NCBI GenBank assembly: GCA_963575745.1
Contig: CAUYUJ010014171.1
Coordinates: 1,202,186-1,266,185 of the forward strand
DNA length: 64,000 nt
Direction: 5' to 3'
Origin: Prorocentrum cordatum
Lineage: Eukaryota; Sar; Dinophyceae; Prorocentrales; Prorocentraceae
This document shows, in pieces, positions 21,229 to 33,479 of this stretch. A program made the translations under genes and the position numbers. The notes beneath the pieces are model-generated. The model was not told the origin of the DNA. It was given only the letters and a program-made list of their open reading frames with translations, and ran no database searches. The first letter of the stretch is position 1, and each line of letters opens with the position of its first letter.

Positions 21229-22130
21229 TTAGGCCCTTGCCGCCGCCGCCCTTGGCCGCGTCGGCCTCAAGACCCTCCTGTCGTGCGAGAATCTGCAAGC
21301 TTCGCCGCTCGAGCACGAGCCCTTGTCGCGGAACTCGTAACAGGCCTTGGTTGCGCCGCCCCGCCGTCCCCGTTCACGGGGGCCACGTCGGGGTCTTTGG
21401 CGCGCCTGCGCCCGCCGCCTCCACCTCCGGGCCCACTCTCGCACATCGCGGCGCCGACGAGCGCCTTGGCGGAGTTCTCGGCCTCCTCGAGCTTCAGCAG
21501 CACCTTGTGGGCTCCGCGCCACGTCTTGAAGTCTAGCGCCGACATCTTGCCCCGCGACAGCGTCCGCCACCCGCTGTTCAGGCGCTGCTGCTTCTCCAGC
21601 GAGCCCTCCTTGAACTCTTGCAGCCGCTCCTTGATCGTCTGGTAGACGCTGTCGGCGTCCGCGTCCAGCTTGCCGGTCCGCCAGGTCGGGCGCAGCTCCA
21701 CGCGGCGCGCCTGCATCCTGGAGCCCTTCAGACACCTTCAGGCACGTGCCCAGGGCGCGGGCCATCTCGGCTCCTTCGGCCCCATCTCGCGCCCGTAGTT
21801 GGAGAGACCGACTGTTTCCTCGAAGCCCTTGAGGACAGCGTCGACGTCGAAGTCGCCGTCGGCCAAGGTCGTCCACGCCAGCAGCGGCTTGACCTGGGTG
21901 GTCGAAGCTTGGCCGCGGCCCTTCGACGCCAGCCTCCGCCAGGCTCTGCCGCGAGGCGACCAAAGCACCAGCTGCCCTCGCTCGTGGCGCCGGTGCCGTC
22001 GCTGCCTGCGCGCACCGGCGAGTCCAGCAGCTGGAGCAGCGGGTCGCCGAGCTGGGGCCCGGCTGACTCGCGCACGGCCGGCGCCGCTGCAGCGCCTGCC
22101 GCCTCCGCAGACCTGCTCGCGTCGCCAAAA
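21229..22130 (-). pseudogene. Broken coding sequence with CCCH zinc finger (gag-like?)
   Basis: Within the region a helical segment reads DSVYQTIKERLQEFKEGSLE, then QRLNSGWRTLSRGKMSALDF and VLLKLEEAENSAKALVG. After a frame change comes CYEFRDKGSCSSGEACRFSH, a perfect C-x8-C-x5-C-x3-H zinc finger (about 21,281-21,340). Upstream, in a third frame, are KPLLAWTTLADGDFDVDAVL and KGFEETVGLSNYGREM. Such CCCH fingers bind RNA. A helical domain followed by a zinc finger suggests a retroelement gag, but a host RNA-binding gene is equally possible. Two or more frameshifts. Confidence 0.5.
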
Positions 22131-22904
22131 TAAAAACGGCGGGATGGCTTTGGCCGTTTTCGGCCTCTGGGGGCCGTCGCCATGCCCGGGGGCCGTCAAA
22201 AAACGATTCGGGATGAGCAGCCCGTCCCGGTGGGGTCGAAGCTTCTGGTCGAGCGCGCGCGCCAGCAGGGGGCCTTTCCGGCCGTCAGAGGAGGAAGGGA
22301 ACCTGAGATCCGGGCGCTGCATTCTTTTTATTGCTGGCGTTTTCGCCGGGTTTCGGGCCATTGGGCCATCATATCGATCCAGCTCGAAAAATGCAGCGGA
22401 AAGATGGGGTTCATCTGGTCGTCACTTGTCGCGATGTTGCAATTGCTCGTCTTGGAGAGCCTGGAGAGAACTCATCACCACGGATGGATTATCTTCGAAA
22501 TTTTGGTCAGCATGCGCCCCAGGGGAGCTCCGGGGAGAGGCGGCGTCAGTGCCTTGTTGTCCCCCCCCCGGGCAAGCCCCCCCCACCCCCCCTGGCAGGG
22601 TCCGTTGCTCCGCTCCCTGGTGGCCACGACGGCGACGACCACCACCACTGGCCACGGCCATGACGGCGACGGCCACGACGGCCGCGATCGAGGGGGGCGG
22701 CGGCGGCGAGATCGCCGCCCACAGGCACGATGACAGGGGGGCGGGCGGCTGTCCTTTGCCAAGGGGCCGCGCCAGAGGCGCCGAGGGCCCCGGGACGGGA
22801 GCGGCCGGGGGTGACGGGGAGCTGCCCTTCTCCAAGGGGGGCCCGCGCGGGGGCGCGGAGGATCAACCGCATTTCGCGCGGCAGAAGGCGAAGGGGAAGA
22901 GGAT
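22131..22904. other. Unique DNA, no gene recognised
   Basis: A 183-codon plus frame (22,182-22,733) starts with ATG but ends in Thr/His/Gly/Arg low complexity and overlaps other frames. No motif. Confidence 0.4.
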
Positions 22905-23655
<751 letters not shown>

Positions 23656-24140
23656 GATGATGATGAGGATGAGGATGAGGAGGAGGAGGAGGAGGAGGAG
23701 GAGGAGGAGGAGGAGGAGGAGGCGGAGGCGGAGGCGGAGGCAGAGGCGGAGGCGGAGGCGGAGGCGGAGGAGGAGGAGGAAGAGGAAGAGGATAAGGATG
23801 AGGGGGACGAGGAGGAGGAGGAGGAACGAACAGGAAGGGGGTGGCGGGGGTGGGGAAGAAAGAGGGGGAAGGTTCGGGAGGAGAGGCGTTGAGCATGGGG
23901 CGTCTATCTTGCGGGGGTGGCGGGGGAATGCATCAGCTTCCACTTCTCTTGGATTGGCGCGCAATGGAGAGGGAGGGGTGAGAAAGGTTGGGAAGGGGGA
24001 AGGGGGGAGGAGGAGCATGGAAGGAGGGAGATGAGGGAGCAGGTGAGAAGGGGGAGCAGAAGGGAACAAGAGGAGCAGGAGGAGGAGGAGGGAGCAGGAG
24101 GGAGCAGGAGGGAGGAGGAGGAGGAGGATGTGAAAGAGGA
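23656..24140 (+). repeat. GGA/GGAGGC purine tract
   Basis: GAG repeats to about 23,722, GGAGGC hexamers to about 23,770, then degenerate G/A-rich DNA with GAGCAGGAG repeats at 24,050-24,130. Confidence 0.9.
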
Positions 24141-24735
24141 TGATCCTCCGCCTCCCTCCCTCTCCTCCTCCCTCTGGCCCCCCATCCTGCCCCTCATCCG
24201 CTCCCAGGGCCGAAGCCGAAGACTCTGGCGACGGCGACCGGCGGCGGCGGCGACCAGCGGCGGCCGACGGCGGCGAGCTGGCCGCACGGCCCCTCCAGAA
24301 GGAGTGCACCAGGCTGATGGCGGCCCGCTCGCTGCGCCGGGGGACAGCACCAAGTTCTCGCTGTGAGGGCGCACCAGGCTGCGGAGTGGCCCGCCGCGGC
24401 GTCGGGGCTCGAGTCTCTTCTCCAGGGCGGGCGCGCAATTGTCTACACCCATCGGCCGTGAAAGCGAATATTTTCAGGCTCCCAGGTCCCAATCTGCTTC
24501 AGGCGCCTTCCAGTTTCCAGGGTCGAGCGATTGTCCCTGGCTTCGCCTGGGCGGACACCGAATCTGCTTCCAACGCCTTCCTACTCAGTGCTGTTATTCT
24601 GTCCAATTCTTCCGACCGATGAGAAGCCACCGCCTACGTTTTCCAGAAGGGATCGGTCTTCTGGAAACTCTGCAGGCTGTGGACAAACATACACAGACGC
24701 ACACACACACACATATGTCGCCGCGCCGTTTGTTC
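24141..24735. other. No gene recognised; short CA microsatellite
   Basis: Unique DNA. GACGCACACACACACACATA at 24,693-24,716 is a short CA tract. CAATCTGCTTC and GAATCTGCTTCCA, each followed by CGCCTTCC, recur at 24,490 and 24,560, probably a small duplication. Confidence 0.45.
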
Positions 24736-25047
24736 CGACGCGCACTTATTATCAGGCCCCGATTGAAGCCCTCCCTAGCAGGGCCGCAGCGGCCCCGAGA
24801 ACCGCCTCCAAAGCAACAGCGAACAAAATAGGGGCGCCAGCCACCAGGACCAGCACCCCGAACCCAGCCAGAGCGCCGCCGCACGCCAGTGTGCGGCACA
24901 AAGACGGCAACAGCCTAACTCCAGGCAGCAGAAGCCAGGACAACCCCAACTTGGAGATCGGCGAACCTGCAACAGACGTGGCGTCCGTCACGTGGCTGGG
25001 CACAGAACCCGCCGGGCCCACACCGCCCGCGAAAACAACCCCTAGGT

Positions 25048-25938
25048 ATGATATGCTGCCCACGCCTCCCGCAAGCAGCTGCCCCGTCGGCTCCCCAGCG
25101 CCCGGACGCAAACGAGGGCAGCGCCGAGGCCGCTGCACTCCCAGAACCCCCTGCTAGCGGGCACCGATCTCAGCTCGTGTCGGAGGTTGACTTCTCACCA
25201 GACCACTGCGACGGCAGCCCGCAGGACGCAGACGCCCTAGATACTGAACACCAGCCAGACCCCGGACTCGGACCCAGCACGGCAGACCCCATGCAGGCTG
25301 CGCCAGGTAACGTCGACGCCCATGGAACCGCGCATGCGTCTTCCCATCCCCCGCAGTTAGAACGGCCCTCAACTAGCAAGGGAGCGGCAGGCGCTGGTGC
25401 GGGCAGGCCTCCCGCCAGCGACCGCCGCAGCGGCAGTCCCCCTGACAAGCCAAACACTGCGGCTGAATCCAATGACAGGCGGGCACGGAAGTCCCCCAGG
25501 ACCCCCGCAAGCGAATACCTTGGTCACCCTCCCAGCCCCAGGCCCGCCCGCAGTAGCGCCTGGACAAACTACCAAGGGACAGGAGCCTCCTCGACCGCGG
25601 GCCCTGCCCAGGCTGCCACTGAAGCGCCAGGAAGAAAACGGCCCCCACGTGCCGACCGTGGCTACGTTGATGACGAGAATGGTGAAGTGGAACGCCCTGA
25701 CAATTGTGGGGGGCCCACGCGTGAAAGTTACATGCCAGCACGACGTGCTCCCGATCGAGGAAGAGGAGCGGCATCATGCAGTATCTTATCCAAACCAGAA
25801 CCCACGACAACGCCCATGGAGCATAGTGCAATCAGCATTCTGGAACGGTCTCTGCCTGCTGGAGCGGCAGCAAACGTAATCAATCCACCCACTCTTGGCA
25901 GAAACTTTCGGAAGAGACGTCCAACATTGTGGTGGTAG
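25048..25938 (+). CDS. Possible Pro/Ala/Ser-rich disordered protein
   Basis: 297-codon ATG frame; an adjoining open frame begins about 24,731. The product is dominated by Pro, Ala, Ser, Gly and Arg with no domain. A neighbouring frame ends in MVKWNALTIVGGPRVKVTCQ, which looks more like folded protein. Its 3' end overlaps the minus-strand LINE remnant. It may be an ORF1-like disordered region, or merely an open frame in GC-rich DNA. Confidence 0.22.
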   Translation: MICCPRLPQAAAPSAPQRPDANEGSAEAAALPEPPASGHRSQLVSEVDFSPDHCDGSPQDADALDTEHQPDPGLGPSTADPMQAAPGNVDAHGTAHASSHPPQLERPSTSKGAAGAGAGRPPASDRRSGSPPDKPNTAAESNDRRARKSPRTPASEYLGHPPSPRPARSSAWTNYQGTGASSTAGPAQAATEAPGRKRPPRADRGYVDDENGEVERPDNCGGPTRESYMPARRAPDRGRGAASCSILSKPEPTTTPMEHSAISILERSLPAGAAANVINPPTLGRNFRKRRPTLWW

Positions 25939-28403
25939 CACATACTACGTGGTTAAGCGTTCTCTGAGACTCGAGAAGCGCGGACAGTCCACCACGAGGT
26001 CTCATGGAGGGCCACATGTCGTTGCAGAACTTACAGTTGCGTCCAGTCTGTCTCCCCGTCTCGGACGTGGCAGCGTCACTCCGATAAATAGACTGAACAA
26101 ACCGCTCTTGCTCCCCGAGACCTCGGTACCATTTGGCGAAGGACTTCGCACTACATCCCTCCACGTCGACGTCGTCGACCTCCTCGACATCTTTCCGACT
26201 GCGAACAACCGTCTGCATACACATGATCCGCGCGATGCCGCGCAAGAAGTGTTGAGCTCTGACCGTACCTGTCCAGAACCTGTTGTTCTCGTCCAGGGCG
26301 CTTGATACGAGCTTGTGCACGCGGTGGTCATCACAAGAGCCCGCCTGCACAAGGGCTCCTCTTTCCTCGGATAATCGGACACACGTCAATCCCAACTCCT
26401 TAGCGTGTCGCTGTATCGAATGCTCAATGAAAGACGACCGTCATACGTTCATCTCTCAACTTCTCGAACGCCAACAGAGAACACGATATGACAGGATGCA
26501 GCCACATATTCTGGCACCGCCATCGTCCCAAACACCACCAGGTAGTTTGCGCCCTCCAGACCGCCTTGGCCAGGAGCTTGATCGCCTCACGAGGAGGCGG
26601 CGTGAGTATGGGCGCAGCCCACGTCCACAACGGTCGCATGTAGGCGAAGGGCAGACGTGTGCGGACCATACAGTTTCCTGGGATCGACCCCAAGCCCCAA
26701 GATGTCGATGGCCTTCATTGCCTTCTGCCAGCGTTGACGGGGCTTGATGTCGTACTCCACGTTAGTAGGGCAAGCCAAGATTCCGAGATGTTCAACTTCA
26801 CGAGGAGGGTCATCCTGATCCGTCCAAGTCTGCCGCTTCTTCTGGTTCTCGCAGTAGCCGATGGCTGCGTCGAACTCCTTCGTGTCGTTGAGTCCCTCCT
26901 CAAGGGTCTCACGCGCTGATGCTACCAGGTAGCGGTCGCCCATGAAACGCCCTGACGATCTGCGCGGTTGCCACGAGGTGAGCGTACATAGCATCGCCGA
27001 GGGAGCCGCGTAATCGCCTTGCGGTAGACCGCAACATGGATTAGCGATGGGCCTTGCGATCTTCCCGTTTATGGTGCAGTGCCTGGGCCCAGCCCAAGCG
27101 GCAGCGCGCGTGAATCGGACAGCTGTTGGAAACCCTGAAGCCTCTATGCTGGCACCCGCAATCTCACGATTACTATCCACATCCGTTCGTGCCCATCTCA
27201 CAACCATATGGCCACTGGCTGATCGCGCGGGCGACTGAGACACCTTTGCGGTTGGCCCATCGATTCTGTGGCGGCGTCGGAGCAGCAGCTGCCAATGTCC
27301 GAAGCCATGTGCGTGACAAGACACTGCCCGCTGAAATTGGTCTCGCGCCCTCTCCCCCCTTCGCCCTTCGGCGGGCCAGCCATCCTCCAGGAGAGAACGC
27401 TCTGAAGTGCGTCTTGGGGCGGGCGTCCGCAATGTCGCGCGCGCAGGGCCGTCGCATCGACCCACGAGGCATAAAGCTCGTCGATGCTATCAGGGAATGT
27501 CTTGTCCAATATACGCATTTCTTTGAAAGGCCAGCCATCCAATCCAGCGCCGCCCTCGGGGCGCCTGACAGCCTTCAAGACGGCGTCCTTGGACGGGATC
27601 CAATCGTGAGGTTTGCCGGGCTGCGAGGGCGATGCAGCTGCAGCATGTTGTCGCCACCTGTCAAGACAGCCTTCAGGGTCACGATGCTGTGTTTGTGGTC
27701 ACCATTGCGATTCCCACTGCTTGCGCATGTCGGAGACTCCACAGGTGGATGAGGCCAAGACGAGCTTGAGCAGAGGCGTGGCCACGGATCGCGCCTCCGA
27801 GGACCGCATAGCAAATTTTCACCCCCATGAACGCTGGGTCGCCGTCAGAAGCTTGGCGTTCTCATTTGCAATGGAAGAACTGGTCCACCGCAACGCGTCA
27901 GAATATGTAGGTACGCCCGCCGCCTTAGCCCCCGCAATGCCGTCGTAGGCGGCCGTGGCGAAGCGCGAGAAGTGCTTGGTTGGGAGCGCGCCCGCGCCAG
28001 GCGTGCCCTGTCGTAGCTGCTCTGAAAACATGCGATGTAGTTGTCGTAGTCGCCGATGTGTTATGCTCTGGTCTGGTCTGCGTCGCGCAGGGGCTGCGAC
28101 GGGCCTCTGCGTTGGCGTCGATCCCTTCGGACGTCCAGGACCTCGAGCCAGGTCAAGATAACGTTTTCTAGCGATGCATTCCGACGAAATGGATGTCGAG
28201 CCGGTAAGGTGCCAGAGCGTGTTGAGGAATATTTGAGGGAAGCTTCGCTCCCAGGAACACCGGCTGGGCAGCTTGTGGGTCTCCCCGCATCGGAGCACGC
28301 GTGGGGGTCGCCCCCGCCGCCGTCGCGATTGTGGCCTCGCCTTGCCGGCCCAGTCCAAGTAGGCCGTCGCAGTTCTGTTTCCAACTGAGGTCACCAACAG
28401 CAT
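25880..28403 (-). pseudogene. Decayed LINE ORF2 with reverse transcriptase
   Basis: Read from 28,403 downward. A linker segment has RRLRQLHRMFSEQLRQG. The palm entry is AGLDGWPFKEMRIL (27,540). The palm core is CCGLPQGDYAAPSAM (GLPQGD at 27,030-27,013) and RFMGDRYLVASARETLEEGL (26,949-26,890), where FMGD replaces YxDD, so the first catalytic Asp is Gly. Then come EFDAAIGYCENQKKRQTW and VEHLGILACP. The C-terminus is GRNCKFCNDMWPSMR (about 26,030), the usual Cys-containing end. Frame changes separate the blocks. Family: dinoflagellate-type non-LTR element with a GLPQGD motif. No endonuclease found upstream. Confidence 0.8.
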
Positions 28404-28735
28404 TCACAGCATAGCCATGATGTCCAAGAGACTGGAAATAGCCAATGCCGCGGCAAACCAGTGACGCTCAAATTTTCTAGGGCCGCTTGCCGAGACAGAC
28501 GTGGTTTTCGTGGTGCGCGCCCCCACGCGGGTGCCGAAGAATAGTAATCTTGCCGCGAGAACGCTTCCAAAGTGCAGCACATCCGCTTTGACTGATTTTG
28601 TGGAACGTGGAAAGTGGGGGAGGTCCGGAGCATGTCAGACCTAATCCCCTGGCGTTGCAGAGATTGGTCAATCTCTTCGGTCGAACACCTGGCAATCTGA
28701 TTTATTGAAGAATTATCTCAGTGCGACCCTACCTA
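28404..28735. other. No feature recognised
   Basis: Unique DNA beyond the 5' side of the minus-strand LINE. Short minus frames only. Confidence 0.45.
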
Positions 28736-28975
28736 GGAGTTGGAGCATCTAGGAAAGCAACATCTACATCTACACCGACAGCTACATTAGCATCTACACC
28801 TGCATCTACATCTACATCAACATCAACAGCGAGACTCACATCTACATCTACATCTACACCTGCATCTACACCTACATCTACATCTACATCTACACCTACA
28901 CCTACATCCACATCTACACCTACACCTACACCAACATCTACATCTACATCTACATCTACACCTACACCTACATCG
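28736..28975 (+). repeat. ACATCT/ACACCT hexamer array
   Basis: About 40 units of CATCTA or CACCTA. A Thr/Ser/Pro frame is open throughout but is a repeat artefact. Confidence 0.95.
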
Positions 28976-28979
28976 GCTG

Positions 28980-29170
28980 CGCTGTGCTATGCTATGCTGC
29001 GCTTTGCTATGCTATGCTATGATATGCTGCGCTATGCTATGCTGTGCTGTGCTATGCAATGCTATGCTGCGCTGTACCATGCGATGCTATGCTATGCTAT
29101 GCTGCGTTATGCTATGCCACGCTATGCTATGCTGCGCTGTGCTCTGCTATGCTATGCTATGATATGCTAA
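28980..29170 (+). repeat. GCTAT pentamer array
   Basis: About 35 units of GCTAT interrupted by GCTGC and GCTGT variants. It abuts the hexamer array. Confidence 0.95.
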
Positions 29171-29335
29171 TGCTGCGCCGCGCTAAGCTAAGCTAAGGCT
29201 GAGCTAAGCTAAGCTAAGTAAGCTAAACTAGGCTAGGCTAAGCTAAGCTAAGGTAGGCCAGGCTAAGCTTAGCTATGCTAAGCTAAGCTAAGCTAGGCTA
29301 AGCTAAGATGAGGTAAGCAACGCTAAGCTAAGGGG
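29171..29335 (+). repeat. GCTAA pentamer array
   Basis: About 30 units of GCTAA with GGCTA and GGTAG variants. One base change per unit converts the preceding GCTAT array into this one. Confidence 0.95.
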
Positions 29336-29691
29336 ACGCAACTGGGGGAACCGCCCGGGGCGATATCAATAGCCCGGCCCCATTTAAGATATAGGGTAAG
29401 AACCCTCTAGGCAGAGCCTAGGTAGGGAACACACAATACCCACAGACACTGGAACCTTGTCAAGTACTTCCAGTGTGCGGGCCTTTGTAAGAGTGGTAAT
29501 GTTGATAGTAGCAACTTCTAATGCAACTCAGGGGGTGGAGGCAGATCATGATGGTCATCATGTGCTGCTCGATCGTGTTGGTGATCATCTTCTGCTGGCG
29601 ACTAGGGTGCGGATGATCTGCTTGCTCCTCGCAGTCGTCGTGTTGTTCACTCGGTCCAGGTGGAGGCTGAGGGTCAGAAAGCTGGTCCGCT
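29336..29691. other. No feature recognised
   Basis: Unique DNA downstream of the minus-strand broken gene, possibly its 3' region. Confidence 0.4.
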
Positions 29692-31323
29692 TCATCTCTC
29701 TGTCTTCCTCCTGGTCGTGAGACTGTCTTCGCCTGGAACGTGTGAGAGATGGCTCCGAGTCGTCTCCCTGTGTAGGATGCTTGGCAGCTCTATCCTGATC
29801 ATGATCATATTGGCATCCTCGTCGCTTGTGGGCGCTTGATCACGCCCCGACGCGCTGGGCGCCTCGTCCTGGCCTTCTCGTTGGATCTGGCTAGGGTTGC
29901 CAGCTGTGTGTTCCTGAACTTTGCCGCAACTTCTGGGCCCAGAAGCTGGGCGACGACGTCGTGCAACTTCAGATTTGATTTCCCGCGCGCTAACCAGCCA
30001 CGGTTGGTCGGGTGAGCGATGAACTTGGACAAATGCCTCCTTCCTCCCACGCTCCGAACAAGAATAGTATGTCTGTCCCATTGCGGGGCATTTACAGTAA
30101 ACGCAGAATCTGAATGGACGTCGCAAACGGCGTTCCTGATCTCCGAGGGAACCGAATCACGCCGCGTCGTCAATCTCCTCCAGGCTTTTTTTTTTTTTTT
30201 TTTTTTTTGTTTCTCTCTCTCTCTCTCTCTCTCTTTCTTGCCTCGCTCGAGCCAGCTCAGACCATCGGGTCCGCCAAGACGTACAGCTCGTTGTTCGGCA
30301 TGTTCTTTTGGCGGTCGTTCTCCCTGGCAACGCCTCCAGTGAACAACTGCTTGTTGAAGTATGTTGGTTGGTTGGCCGTTGTTCCAAGACTCTGAATACG
30401 TCAACTTCCATCCGCATGTGCATGTGTAGTATCTGTAGCGTTCGGGTCGAGGTGGAAGCTGCAAGGCCTCCTGCTCCTCTGGCTCCCCCTGACCATCCAA
30501 TCTCAGAATGCTTCGGGCCTTTCTGATCTTTGATCGCGTCGAGGTAGCAGGTGAAAGCCCCGGCATGCTCTTCGCCTTCCTGACCCTCGACCTCGCCGGG
30601 ACCATGGTGGGAGACAGGCCAAGCATGCTCTGAGCTTTCCTCATTCGCGATGATCTCGCCGACGCTGGAGGCGGGGGCGCCGGCGCCTCGGATGACGATA
30701 CTCTCGCCGACGCTGGTGGAAATGGCGGCGCTCTGGATGATGATGCTCTCTCTCCTCCAGTGAACTTGAGAGGGCATGGGTACGCTGAGCTTTTCCAGGC
30801 TTTCTGAATGGTTGTCGGTAGTGGCTCCTTCACAGTGAGCAGTTGATATTGTCCAGCTGCCAGGGTCATCCAAACCGTCTGCTTGGCAGTCACGTCGCCT
30901 GGGGCTGTGCACAGCTGCCATGCTCCAGACTTCGCCTTCTTCCATGCTGCGTAGTTGGTCATTGTGGCAGCCGCTGCGGCACGTAGCATAGTTCACCCCA
31001 TTACGCGCTGCTTCGCCCGCTTCTTCTTGATCATACTTCTTGTCTCCGCGTGACTCGATGGCATTGGAGACCAGAAGTCGCATTTGCGCCTGGAGAGCAC
31101 CTCCAGGTAACATGTTTTTTGACAGGATCTGCTTTCGCTTCGTCTGTGGGGCTCTCATGCCCTGGGTAGCTGCCAGGAAGCAAAAATAGCCCCCACTACC
31201 TCCACAGCCCCTCTCCTCGAAGAATTCCTTCCAGGGCGGAGGCTGCGGTTCAGCAGGTGCTGTTGGAGGTGCTGGTGGAACTGCGTCATTGGGCCTCTTC
31301 TTGCCCGCCTCAGCTGGGGCCAT
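29692..31323 (-). pseudogene. Broken coding sequence, Cys-rich, unknown family
   Basis: Starts with ATG at 31,323. Residues 1-40 are Pro/Ala-rich, then WKEFFEERGCGGSGGYFCFL, LSKNMLPGGALQAQMRLLVS and KKYDQEEAGEAARNGVNYAT. A frame change near 30,985 continues TNYAAWKKAKSGAWQLCTAP and QTVWMTLAAGQYQLL, then a region with three near-repeats of the type RKAQSMLGLSP/RKAKSMPGLSP, and YRYYTCTCGWKLTYSESW with a following His/Cys (VVHWRRCQG), possibly zinc-binding. A microsatellite (30,184-30,236) causes another frame change before FRFCVYCKCPAMGQTYYSCS. I suspect a retroelement ORF1, but have no firm family. Confidence 0.5.
30184..30236 (+). repeat. Poly-T plus CT microsatellite inside the broken gene
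   Basis: About 24 T then about 14 CT units. On the coding (minus) strand it reads (GA)n(A)n, giving an Arg-Glu and Lys run at the point where the protein-like frame changes. Confidence 0.95.
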
Positions 31324-31604
31324 GTCGACATCGTCGTCGACCTGGGCCGCGGGCTTTGACAGTGGCGGTCTGGCTGGAGCTGGTGTACCCCAAGCCGTCG
31401 TGCTTCATGCAGTAGGAGGGGTTATGTGGCCAACTTGGGGAGCTGTAGAATGTCTCCGAATTGGGTCTTTTTTGAAGATGACGGCACTTAGCGGCACGAG
31501 CGCTTGCGGGCCCGATGGGGCCGCTGGTCTCACTCACGCGCCCGTGGTTTCACGGAGGCCGGCGACCCCGAGCCTTGAATTACATGCCCGTGGCCCAGAT
31601 GGGG

Positions 31605-31990
31605 CTACACGGCCACTAAGTGCCACTAAATGGTAATTCTTGGAACCACGAACGGCCACTAAATGCCATTAAAAAATGGTAGTCTTCGGAACCACCAACG
31701 GCCACTAAGTGCCACTATATGATAGATCTCGGGCTGCTAAGTACCGCTAAGTGGTATTTTAATACTCGGAGCCACTAACGGCCACTAGGTGCCACTAAAT
31801 GGTAGTTCTCGGAGCCGCTGGCGGCCACTAAGTGCCACTAAATGGTACTTCTCGGAGCCAGCAGCTGCCGTTAGGTGCCATTAAATGGTAAGTTTCGGGG
31901 CCGCTCAAGGCCACTAAGTGCCACTAAGTGTCACTAAACGGCCGCTACAGGCCGCTAGGGGCCACAACGTGCCACCAAATGGCAATTCTC
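31605..31990 (+). repeat. 43-bp minisatellite (GGCCACTAAGTGCCACTAAA)
   Basis: Nine degenerate units. GGCCACTA or its variants occur at 31,611, 31,654, 31,700, 31,743, 31,780, 31,823, 31,866 and 31,909, followed by a run of GCCACTAAGTG half units. Each unit is itself a set of diverged 10-bp GCCACTAARTG subrepeats. Confidence 0.88.
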
Positions 31991-33300
31991 GGCGGTCGCG
32001 ATGGTCAGTCCGAAGTTCCCCAGAGAGCCCACATAAAAAGGGGCCTCGACGATCCTCTCCTCGGCGGTGCAAGAGACGCATTGATGCCACTCTTGAACGT
32101 GCAGATCTGGTCCGTCTCGGTGCCCGCCAAGTCGGCCATCGTGAGCCATGTGCGCTTCGAATTCCTCGATATAACCTCTGGCGGCCGCCCATGCCTCGAC
32201 TTCGGCCTGCGTGGGCCAATGTTCGGGGTATTTCTGCAGCCACCATGTGGGTTGAATGTCAGCTTGGACCACGTCAGTGGAGAGGACGCCGAGGCTGCCG
32301 TTCTCCGACGGCCTGTAGACAACACGCCCCTTGGCCGAGCTCTCAACCGAAGCGACTCTCGCAAACTATTGCCTCATCGTTTCCTGGTCTCGCAAACGGT
32401 GTCATACTGGGACCAACTTACTTCCCTGCGCATGCATGAACCCCCTGTAGGGGAGGGCCACTTCATGATTTAGTCGAGGTCCGTCTCCCTGATGACAAGG
32501 ATGCCGTCGCCTCTGGTGCATGCGCCACCGCCCCTTTGGTCTTCATGATGCGGCCTGTCATGTCTTAGCTGAACAAGAGAGAGGCCATGGCACCTGGTTT
32601 CTCCCCGGGCGCAGCACAGAGGGAATCGTCCGCAAAAACTGCAGGTACAGCGACACGTACTGCCGCCGACTTCAAAATTTAATTCGTCACTTCTTCGTCA
32701 TCCTTGACACCTCGTGGGATCCCATCTCGACGCGGTGGCGACGATCCCCATTCAATAATCTGGCAAGTTGTCGGCCTAGACCCTGAGAGTGTCTCGACCA
32801 TGACCTCCGCCGAAGTGGCTCCTGTCTGGGGCGTGGGGCAGCCACAGAGGACGAACGTGATACCCTCTGGCTTGTCGGCGACGCTGCCAAACCTGGACTT
32901 TTGAGCCTCGAACTCCTGGACGGACTGGCAACTGACGACTTTCAACACTGTCGCGTCGAGCGGCGTGGTCTTCAGCCGGGAAGCCTTCAGCACCTTTGTC
33001 TTTCCCCAAGGCTGCGGTGACAAAATTGGCCTCTGATCTTTTTTTCTCAGTTTGCTTGGACTGGGACGTGGATTAAGCTGGGCTGGCGGTACCGTCCAAG
33101 AGCTGTCTGAGTCGTGCTTGGACCTCCACTTCTGTGACCTTGAATTTCTTGACCCGAACCTGTTGCAGCAATGCTCGCACGTTCCGCAGTGCACACCAAC
33201 GGCGCTCAATAAGAAAGTCGGTTTTTCGTTTCAGCCCCTGCGGATTTCTTATGCCGCGGCCATGTTCAGCGCGCCAGAGGCTGCCACTTTCTTACGGGCC
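31955..33300 (-). pseudogene. Broken coding sequence, unknown family
   Basis: From about 33,230 downward. One frame reads ERRWCALRNVRALLQQVRVK then KFKVTEVEVQARLRQLLDG. Another (32,679-33,020) reads TKVLKASRLKTTPLDATVLK, EFEAQKSRFGSVADKPEGIT, FVLCGCPTPQTGATSAEVMV and RPTTCQIIEWGSSPPR. A third (32,272-31,955) reads MVQADIQPTWWLQKYPEHWP then EAWAAARGYIEEFEAHMAH. Composition and order look protein-like but frames change. It lies on the same strand and upstream of the 29,692-31,323 block, so both may be parts of one element split by the 43-bp array. Confidence 0.4.
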
Positions 33301-33479
33301 AAGTTTCTTAAATCGTAGGCGCCCTTCCAAAACCGCCGCGGAGGCTTTTTGATTCGCTCGTTGTCAGTGACAAGTGGGGCCCCGCATGCATCCCCAAAAT
33401 CAAAATCAAATCGTTTCCATGCGTTTTTGCTCATTCGCAATTGCGTCGGACTTCAGGGCGCGCGCGGGCCCCCTTGGCG

